Part shown: positions 6,355 through 11,899 of the stretch, piece by piece
Layout: each line of letters begins with the position of its first letter
How positions within the stretch are numbered: the first letter of the stretch is position 1
NCBI GenBank assembly: GCA_021823385.1
Contig: JAKAOC010000019.1
Coordinates: 1 to 11,899 of the forward strand
Source: Actinomycetes bacterium
Lineage (GTDB): Bacteria > Actinomycetota > Acidimicrobiia > Acidimicrobiales > Acidimicrobiaceae
DNA length: 11,899 nucleotides
Reading direction: 5' to 3'
Made by a program: the position numbers and the translations under genes
The notes under the pieces: generated by a model
Seen by the model: only the letters and a program-made list of their open reading frames with translations
What the model was told of the DNA's origin: nothing
Database searches by the model: none

Positions 6355-7761
6355 ATGAAACGCCGGCGCGGTCTTGTTCGAATCCCGATCACCTTGATCG
6401 TGGTAGGTGTCATCGTCGCGGCATATTATGCGGCGCACAACTCAACCCAGGCACCCTCCTACCGTCTATCGAGCGCAGGCTACGAAGTCGTCACCGCGAC
6501 GATCTCGGGTATTGGCACCCTGCAGCCCACGAATAGCACGACCGTTGTACCGCCCATCACGGGCACCATCGCATCCGTCGACGTGACCGTCGGCGAAACA
6601 GTCGCTACGGGCCAGACGATCGCCACCATCACGCCATCGGTGTCAGCATCCGAAGCAGTCTCAGCCGATGAGGCTGCCCTCTCTGTTGCCGAGGCGACGC
6701 TGACCGATGCGCAACAATCCACAACCACGACGACCTCAACAACGACCTCGTCGACGACCACGACGATGGTTCCTGCATCAGGCTCCCGGTCGGCCCTGCA
6801 GGCCGCCCAGCAGTCGTACCAGGCGTTGTGCACGGGCCCGGCGGCGGACCCCGCCAACGCCACCGCTTGCACGAGTCTTCAGCATTCGCTGCAGCAGCTG
6901 TCGACTTCGCAGAGTTCCCCAACGCCGACGCATTCATCTTCTCCGGCTCAGCAGGGCCAGGGTGGCAGGAGCACAACGCCCACCACGATCTCCGCTGCAC
7001 AGATCACTGCGGATGAGGCGGCCGTGACCGCAGACCAGCAGGCGCTTACACTGGCCCAGCAGGACGTAGCCGGAACAGTGACCTCACCCGCTTCCGGCGT
7101 GGTGGCGGCGATATCTATGACCACGGGATCGCCGGTGCGCACGCAGTCGACCAAGCGGACCATCACGATTATCGACCCGTCCTCGATCGAAGTTGTACTT
7201 CCCGTCCCGACCTCGGAGTCAACGGCGATCCATGCTGGTAACGACGTGACGGTCAGACTGGAAGGTCGCAGCCAGACCTACCATGCGAAGGTGATTTCGA
7301 TCGGCACCACCCCGACGACGAGCCAGTCGACCGGGGTAACGACCGTGCCGGTCACGGCGCTGTTGAACACCAAGGCGATTGCCAACTTCGACGGTGCCCT
7401 TGCGGATACCACCATCACGACCGCACAGCTCTCGCGAGCGCTTTCGGTGCCCACGTCTGCCCTCAGCGATGCCGCTGGCCACTACACCGTCACCGTCATG
7501 AAGTCCGGCACGCCAACCCAGGTCTCAGTCAAGGTGGGTACCATAGGCGCGACCTGGACGGCGATCACCTCCGGCCTAACCAATGGCGAGCAGGTGGTTC
7601 TGGCAAATCTGAACAAACCCCTCCCGACCGCCCAGTCGACCTTTGGGGCCGGCGCGGCCCGCAAATTCCGGGCACGTTTCAGAATCTCACGCGCCGTAGC
7701 CAAACGCCTGCGAGCAGCGGGAGGCGGCTTTGCGGGCGCGGCAGCCGCCGTAGGCGGATAG
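6355..7761 (+). CDS. Second periplasmic adaptor / membrane fusion protein (adaptor 2)
   Basis: This 468-residue paralogue of adaptor 1 starts directly after the lipoprotein stop (TAAATG). No strong Shine-Dalgarno is seen, so translational coupling is likely. It has a basic start (MKRRRG) and a membrane anchor at about 8-26. The first lipoyl half (50-93) has GTLQPTNSTTVVPPITGTIASV; the second (239-281) has VTSPASGVVAAI and ITIIDPSSIEVV. The barrel and membrane-proximal regions reach about 430. The hairpin between the lipoyl halves is much longer than in adaptor 1 (about 97-238) and is broken by a Thr/Ser run (123-137), a Cys pair (C159, C172) and a Ser/Pro/Gly stretch (182-212). The C-terminus is basic (RKFRARFRISRAVAKRLR) and then Gly/Ala-rich. 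Two adaptors for one permease is unusual. Recognition as a membrane fusion protein is confident. Confidence 0.85.
   Translation: MKRRRGLVRIPITLIVVGVIVAAYYAAHNSTQAPSYRLSSAGYEVVTATISGIGTLQPTNSTTVVPPITGTIASVDVTVGETVATGQTIATITPSVSASEAVSADEAALSVAEATLTDAQQSTTTTTSTTTSSTTTTMVPASGSRSALQAAQQSYQALCTGPAADPANATACTSLQHSLQQLSTSQSSPTPTHSSSPAQQGQGGRSTTPTTISAAQITADEAAVTADQQALTLAQQDVAGTVTSPASGVVAAISMTTGSPVRTQSTKRTITIIDPSSIEVVLPVPTSESTAIHAGNDVTVRLEGRSQTYHAKVISIGTTPTTSQSTGVTTVPVTALLNTKAIANFDGALADTTITTAQLSRALSVPTSALSDAAGHYTVTVMKSGTPTQVSVKVGTIGATWTAITSGLTNGEQVVLANLNKPLPTAQSTFGAGAARKFRARFRISRAVAKRLRAAGGGFAGAAAAVGG
7745..7757 (+). terminator. Weak candidate terminator at the end of the export operon
   Basis: CCGCC-GTA-GGCGG forms a short GC hairpin at the very end of adaptor 2, followed by ATAGTTTCCC. 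The stem is only 5 bp and the T-run is 3 bases, so it is at best a weak intrinsic terminator. A second short hairpin (AAGCT-N10-AGCTT, 7810-7829, then TT) lies further downstream. Confidence 0.2.
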
Positions 7762-8265
7762 TTTCCCGGCCAAACCAGGGCACGGTCCTCAACCGCATCA
7801 CATCGAGCCAAGCTCTGGCCGCAAAGCTTTTCATCGGCAGTTATGGGTTTGTCGTTCGATCCCGCGCGGCATCAACACGACTTTCATGACGTGCCAAGCC
7901 GTAGCAGCCATGCACCCGTGCACAAAGTCAACGCCAGCGATACGGCGCCTGCGAAGTTCGGGCATGGCCAGCACCACGAACATGGTCCCCGCCGTATTAA
8001 GCAGGCGATACCTCCGCCCGAGGGATCTCTACGAATTCAAATTGCGCAGATCTCGCCGAATCGGTTAAGTCAAACCCGCCAAAGCACCGAACCGACCCGG
8101 CATCGCCACACACTCGACGAAGATGCCCCAGGAGCTCCCCGCGTCTCAGACCGAAAGACCCGGACCGGCAAGAGTCACTCCGGCCACGCCGCCATGACGC
8201 CAGGGGTGCCGAGCGCAGGTAGTGCAGTGATGTCACCGCATGGGCGTGGCGGGCGCACGCCTATG
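7762..8265. other. 504-bp gap between convergent operons, no gene seen
   Basis: The plus-strand export operon and the minus-strand CODH operon converge here. Open frames are present on both strands, but the translations are rich in Arg, His and Ser and show no domain, signal or plausible start. The only structures noted are weak hairpins at both ends. No tRNA or repeat was recognised. Confidence 0.6.
8239..8265 (-). terminator. Hairpin immediately after cooC, possible terminator
   Basis: CATGGGCGTG (8239-8248), a 7-base loop and CACGCCTATG (8256-8265) form a near-perfect 10-bp stem that directly abuts the cooC stop codon. On the minus strand it carries one A-C mismatch. It lacks a T-run, so it may be a GC-type terminator, a 3'-end stabiliser or neither. 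Confidence 0.35.
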
Positions 8266-9087
8266 TCATGGTCGCGCGGTACTTTCAAGAGAACGCGAAT
8301 ATCGAGTCGACTGGATCACGTCGGCGATCGCCGAAATCTCTTCCGCAGCCAAGAGGTCTGCGCCGTAAAGCGTCCGCCCCGCGCGCTCTGCAGCGAGAGC
8401 CTGCGCAGAGGCGTGAACGAGTCCGGCCACCTCGAATTCACCCGAGCCACTCATGAAGTAATCGGCGTCCGAATCGTCTCTGATGCCGTTGCCTACCAGG
8501 ACCAGGCGCTTGACACCGATTTCGAGCGCCATTCGACGCACTTGGTGAGCCGTCGAAATGGAACGCGGGTTCGGCCCCGCAACCACGACCATCACATCCA
8601 CCGAGTCCGCGGTGGCCCGGCCGAGATGCTCCACACCGGCGTAGAGGTCAAGAAGCACGATTTCGCCTTCAGAGAGCATGAGGTGATGAACGAGTTCTCT
8701 AAGGACTGAGCTAGCCGGGCAGAAGCAGCCTGCGCCACCGTGGTCGACCGAACCGAGAAGTAGCAGCCGCAACGTGCCCCTTGTCAGGGTCAGCCGCTCC
8801 GGGAGGTCGGCCACGGATGGATTCAGCCGATAGATGCCAGTGCGGCCGCCCGAACGCTCATCCAGCAAGTCTTGCATCGCCGAGAGAGGTGCCAATCCGG
8901 CAAGCTCCGCCTCAGAGAAGCCCAAGGCGGGCCCAAGGCAGGGTGAGGGGTCGGCGTCGATGGCGAGCACACCCCTGTCCTGGGCGGCGAAGTGCGACGC
9001 CAGGAGGGCGGTCAGCGTCGTCTTGCCCACCCCGCCCTTTCCTGCCACGGCTATCCGAAGCGCGGGCCTTCCAGTCTCAGGCAGCAT
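8266..9087 (-). CDS. cooC: CooC-type nickel-insertion ATPase for CO dehydrogenase
   Basis: This 273-residue cytoplasmic MinD/ParA-like ATPase uses ATP-driven dimerisation to help load nickel into the CODH C-cluster. The deviant Walker A motif AGKGGVGKTT (15-24) carries the second lysine typical of the class. DADPSP (44-49) and the switch/Walker B region LLDLYAGVEHLGR (145-157) follow. The family metal motif C-x-C is present as GCFCP (C121, C123), which in CooC binds Ni or Zn at the dimer interface. In many relatives I recall Glu in place of Tyr149 (D-x-E-A-G); this should be aligned. The ATG at 9087 overlaps the oxidoreductase stop by 11 bases, and AAGGCGG lies 6 bases upstream. It is the last gene of the cooS operon, which supports the maturation role. 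Confidence 0.9.
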   Translation of the reverse strand: MLPETGRPALRIAVAGKGGVGKTTLTALLASHFAAQDRGVLAIDADPSPCLGPALGFSEAELAGLAPLSAMQDLLDERSGGRTGIYRLNPSVADLPERLTLTRGTLRLLLLGSVDHGGAGCFCPASSVLRELVHHLMLSEGEIVLLDLYAGVEHLGRATADSVDVMVVVAGPNPRSISTAHQVRRMALEIGVKRLVLVGNGIRDDSDADYFMSGSGEFEVAGLVHASAQALAAERAGRTLYGADLLAAEEISAIADVIQSTRYSRSLESTARP

Positions 9088-10327
9088 GACGACCCGCCTT
9101 AGGCGGACGCGGCATCAGCGGGCCATAGCCAAAGCCCGGGGACGAGACCGAGGCGCCTAAATGGCCGACGTCGATCTCCTTACGCATCATCTCGAGCAAA
9201 GAGCCGCTGTTCGAGATATCCCCCAGGAACTGGCCGCCCGTGATTCTGCCCTGACTGACGTGGACTCGGCGCCAGGTTCCGGCGCCCTCAAAGTCGAATG
9301 TCTCATCCCCTCGGTGCTCGCCGAAGGTCGCCACCGCCATGCCGAAGACGCGAACCACGTTGACCAGGTCGAGGCCCCGATGCCGAACCGGTCTCCCCGC
9401 CATGGAGGCACCGGCAATGCGGCCCGTGGAGACGGCATTCGGCCAGGTTGGTATCGAGCGAAGCACGCCGTCCCAGGCCGGTGCCTGCGCGACGTCTCCG
9501 GCCGCCCAAACGCCCGAAACCGACGTCTCCATCGACTCCCCGGTGATAATGCCAATATCGGTCGCGATCCCCGATCCGACAAGCCAGCCAAGGGCGGGGC
9601 GCACGCCGGTCGCTATCACCACGAGGTCCACAGGGATGGTTTCCCCTCCCAGGCGCACGCCCCGCACTCTTCCGTGGTCCGACTCGACCGATTCCACGCG
9701 CGACGAGCAGCGGACCGTCACTCCGTTCGCCTCCAGGCGGGCCTGCACCAGTTGCGCCAGGTCCGGGTCAAGCATTTGCGGCAAAACGCGGTCGAGGGCC
9801 TCGATCACGGTGACGGTAAGCCCCAGACGCCTAAGCGCCTGGGCCGCTTCGAGCCCGATGAAGCCCGAGCCGATCACAGCCGCGCTTCGTGCGGCCCCGG
9901 CCGCCGAGACAAGCGCGTCCGCATCCGCCAGCGTCTTTAGGGTATGGATACCCGATGTCGCCTCAAGACCCGCGATGGGCGGCATTACAGCTGCCGCGCC
10001 GGTCGCCAGCAAGAGCCTCGTCCAAGGGAGGGAGCGATCGCTCCCGTCCTTCTCGATCCGAAGTGCACCTACCGAGGCATCGATTCCGATCGCCGTCGCG
10101 CCCCCAATGAACTTGACCCCGTGATCCCCGTAGAAAGAACCGGGCCGGAGAAACAGGCGCTCGCGAGGTACGCTGCCCTCGACATAGTCGGCCAGGGGGC
10201 AAGGCGAGTAAAACGGAACCTCTTCCTTGGACACCAGAGTGATCGGCGACGAACGGTCCAGCAGTCGAAACTGCTCGATAGCCGCCACCGCTGCCGGCCC
10301 GTTACCAACAATCAGCACTTCGCTCAT
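9077..10327 (-). CDS. CODH-associated FAD/NAD(P)-dependent oxidoreductase
   Basis: This 416-residue Pyr_redox_2 flavoprotein probably moves electrons between CO dehydrogenase (directly or through a ferredoxin) and NAD(H). The FAD site is GNGPAA (8-13), with LLLATGA (106-111) and GVWAAGDVA (272-280). The second dinucleotide site is GSGFIG (153-158), and Glu176 after VTVI favours NAD over NADP. Cys43 in FYSPCPLADY sits where NADH oxidases, NADH peroxidase and CoA-disulfide reductases have their redox-active Cys. The frame is open up to 10525, but that upstream part is only cooS read in another frame. ATG at 10327 gives the normal N-terminus (MSEVLIVGNG) and lies 10 bases after the cooS stop, with GGCGAG just upstream. 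The 3' end overlaps cooC by 11 bases. Similar flavoproteins accompany some CODH genes. The electron partner is inferred. Confidence 0.88.
   Translation of the reverse strand: MSEVLIVGNGPAAVAAIEQFRLLDRSSPITLVSKEEVPFYSPCPLADYVEGSVPRERLFLRPGSFYGDHGVKFIGGATAIGIDASVGALRIEKDGSDRSLPWTRLLLATGAAAVMPPIAGLEATSGIHTLKTLADADALVSAAGAARSAAVIGSGFIGLEAAQALRRLGLTVTVIEALDRVLPQMLDPDLAQLVQARLEANGVTVRCSSRVESVESDHGRVRGVRLGGETIPVDLVVIATGVRPALGWLVGSGIATDIGIITGESMETSVSGVWAAGDVAQAPAWDGVLRSIPTWPNAVSTGRIAGASMAGRPVRHRGLDLVNVVRVFGMAVATFGEHRGDETFDFEGAGTWRRVHVSQGRITGGQFLGDISNSGSLLEMMRKEIDVGHLGASVSSPGFGYGPLMPRPPKAGRHAA
9094..9106 (-). promoter_or_regulatory. Palindrome covering the cooC Shine-Dalgarno
   Basis: CCGCCTTAGGCGG is an inverted repeat with 6-base arms around one central base. 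On the minus strand its second half is the AAGGCGG ribosome binding site of cooC. In the mRNA it could fold only with distortion because the loop is minimal, so the site may simply be a chance palindrome. Confidence 0.2.
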
Positions 10328-10337
10328 CGCTCGCCGA

Positions 10338-11899
10338 TCACGAAAGGCCCAGACGGGCGCGCTTCTCGGTGATGTGACCAACCATCCAGTCAGCCGCCTC
10401 CTTGGCCTGCACTTCGACATGTACCACGGCTCCGGTGACCTCGGCCAGGTCTTCGGTGAGCAGCTTTGTAACCATCGGGCCGCCCAGTATTCGCGGCGCG
10501 GGCGCGATGTGGCACGAGACACCAAGGGCCAGGAAGGAGCCCCCGATCGAGATCGCTTTCTCCTGGACCAGCTCAGGTGCCGAGCCTACGACCGGCAGCT
10601 GGCCGACCTTGACGCCCAGACGATCGGCCACGGCGGCCAGGAGGTCGACAATTCGAGAGTTGTCGACGCAGGCACCCATGTGCCAGACGGGCGGCAGAGG
10701 TCCCCCGAGGCCTGCGGCCTCCCCCAAGGCACCGAGCACCGCCTTGAGGCCCGGCCCCGCATAGAGCTCGGTCGCCTCGCCGGTAAGGAGTCCCGCCTGC
10801 CCGCAGATGTGCGCCGTGCAGCCGGTTGTCACCACCAGGACGTCCTGAGCGATGAGGTTCTTGACCAGCTCCTCTGTCATGGCTCCGTCACGGAACCTTA
10901 TCGAGGAGCAGCCGACTATCCCGGCAAAGCCCTGAATGTTCCCATTGGCCACGTTGTCGATGACGGGCTTGATCGGGTCGGCGGCATCGACCTTGGACAG
11001 CACGTTGACGATGGCCTCCACCGAAAAACCGGCAATCGCCTTGCTCGTGATCTGGGGGATGTCCACCGGCTTGCCTTGCCGCGCCTTGAACGAGGCAATG
11101 GCAGCACGCACGATGGCCTGCGCATTCTCATCGGCATGCTCCGGTTCGAACGGCATATGCCTGGCATCGGGGATGCGGACCATCGGGTCCGTGGTGATGA
11201 ACGCCGTGTCGAAGCACTTGGCAACTTGGGCAAGCTGGGGCCATATGCACTGGATATCCACGACCATCGCGTCGACCGCGCCCGTCATCAGGATCAGCTC
11301 GCTCTGGGAGTTGTGGGCGGCCAGCTTCACCCCATGGCGCATGGACAACTCGTTGCCAGTGCAGCAGACCCCGACCACGTTGATCCGGTCCGCACCGGCT
11401 GCTATCGCCTCGTCCTCGAGCTTGAAGGACCATTCGAGGATCTTCTCGGACAAGACGGGGTTGTGGCCGTGGGCGGCCACGTTGACACTTCCCGCCTCCA
11501 AGACGCCGACAGCGGCTTCGGTCACCGACACCTCTGGCGTGCCGAAGAGGATGTCCTGGAGGTCTACGCACAGGGCAAGCCCGGTCCAGCCGTCGATGAG
11601 GCTCATCTTCAGCACCCTCATCATGAGCGACTCGGGGTCGGCGTCGTTGCCCATGGAGGTGGCGTGCATGGCGGTCTCGATCTCGTTGTGCGGATTCGAG
11701 TACATGAGACCGAGGTTCTCCCACAACTCCTGCTCGCGCCTCGGTGCACGCTTGGAGATCCAATTGTTGGGCAGCTCGTCCTGGCGCCCGAAGTCCTCGA
11801 GAGCGATGTCGACGAGGTCCCGGCAGACGTCCTTGACATCACGTCCCTCGGTGGGGACATCGAAGAGCTTTGCGAGCGATAGGGCGTTGGCCTCGCCCC
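10338..11899 (-). CDS. cooS: Nickel-dependent CO dehydrogenase catalytic subunit, 5' end outside window
   Basis: The visible 519 residues are the C-terminal four-fifths of an anaerobic Ni-Fe-S CO dehydrogenase, which interconverts CO + H2O and CO2 + 2H+ + 2e-. The frame is open through the right edge. All C-cluster ligands are present at the same spacing as in Carboxydothermus CODH-II: His145 (HGHNP), Cys179 (GVCCTG), Cys217 (DIQC), Cys330 (IVGCSS), Cys360 (TTGCTA) and Cys410 (GACVDN), matching H261, C295, C333, C446, C476 and C526. Lys447 falls at the spacing of catalytic Lys563. LQDILFGTPE and TGEATELYAG are further family signatures. By that register about 116 N-terminal residues, with the B- and D-cluster cysteines, lie outside the window. 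It heads the visible operon cooS-oxidoreductase-cooC. The enzyme looks catalytically intact. Confidence 0.95.
   Translation of the reverse strand, partial: GEANALSLAKLFDVPTEGRDVKDVCRDLVDIALEDFGRQDELPNNWISKRAPRREQELWENLGLMYSNPHNEIETAMHATSMGNDADPESLMMRVLKMSLIDGWTGLALCVDLQDILFGTPEVSVTEAAVGVLEAGSVNVAAHGHNPVLSEKILEWSFKLEDEAIAAGADRINVVGVCCTGNELSMRHGVKLAAHNSQSELILMTGAVDAMVVDIQCIWPQLAQVAKCFDTAFITTDPMVRIPDARHMPFEPEHADENAQAIVRAAIASFKARQGKPVDIPQITSKAIAGFSVEAIVNVLSKVDAADPIKPVIDNVANGNIQGFAGIVGCSSIRFRDGAMTEELVKNLIAQDVLVVTTGCTAHICGQAGLLTGEATELYAGPGLKAVLGALGEAAGLGGPLPPVWHMGACVDNSRIVDLLAAVADRLGVKVGQLPVVGSAPELVQEKAISIGGSFLALGVSCHIAPAPRILGGPMVTKLLTEDLAEVTGAVVHVEVQAKEAADWMVGHITEKRARLGLS

Noticed and set aside
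7845..7875. GTTCGATCCC resembling a tRNA T-arm
   Set aside because: Flanking bases do not form a 5-bp T-stem, and no anticodon arm, D-arm or acceptor stem could be built around it.
7843..8709. 288-codon plus-strand frame running from the intergenic gap into cooC
   Set aside because: Over half is antisense to cooC, and the rest has His/Arg/Ser-rich non-protein-like composition. No Shine-Dalgarno or domain is seen.
9161..10124. Two long plus-strand frames (about 260 codons each) opposite the oxidoreductase
   Set aside because: They are antisense to a flavoprotein with clear FAD and NAD motifs. No recognisable domain or translation signal.
10328..10525. Upstream 66-residue extension of the oxidoreductase
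   Set aside because: It overlaps the cooS coding sequence, and the typical FAD-binding N-terminus begins at ATG 10327.
10227..11882. 551-codon open frame on the plus strand opposite cooS and the oxidoreductase
   Set aside because: It lies entirely antisense to genes with full catalytic motifs. Its translation is His/Asp/Arg/Gly-rich with no domain. Long antisense frames are common opposite GC-rich genes.

Overview
The window is high-GC bacterial DNA with dense, overlapping operons. Two diderm-style lipoproteins with AAC lipoboxes, Ser/Thr/Ala/Gly-rich exported proteins, and TTG and GTG start codons suggest a high-GC bacterium, possibly an actinobacterium. No rRNA, tRNA or ribosomal protein gene is present to confirm this. 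The nickel-dependent CO dehydrogenase shows that the host uses or used anaerobic CO metabolism.

Layout. (1) Positions 1-1509, minus strand: the start of a branched-chain amino acid/amide ABC uptake operon. A lipoprotein substrate-binding protein is followed by an 11-bp hairpin and the first 49 codons of a LivH-type permease, whose other subunits lie beyond the left edge. (2) Positions 1510-2459: a long stretch without a convincing gene. It holds a candidate promoter for the uptake operon and a possible decayed coding remnant. (3) Positions 2460-7761, plus strand: five tightly packed genes for a MacAB/YknXYZ-like export system: adaptor 1, ABC ATPase, FtsX/MacB-type permease, a lipoprotein with two similar domains, and adaptor 2. 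(4) Positions 7762-8265: a gene-free gap between convergent operons. (5) Positions 8266-11899, minus strand: a Ni-CO dehydrogenase operon, cooS (5' end cut by the window edge), an FAD/NAD oxidoreductase, and the nickel-insertion ATPase cooC.

How the genes work together. In the export operon the ATPase and permease would form the MacB-like motor, while two membrane-anchored adaptors and an anchored lipoprotein supply extracytoplasmic parts. In the CODH operon CooC would load nickel into CooS, CooS would oxidise CO or reduce CO2, and the flavoprotein could pass electrons to or from NAD(H).

The most unusual feature is at the adaptor 1/ATPase junction. An 18-bp repeat encodes the poly-glycine tail of adaptor 1. 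In the overlapping frame it also forms a series of Shine-Dalgarno plus GTG modules, the last of which is the likely start of the ATPase.
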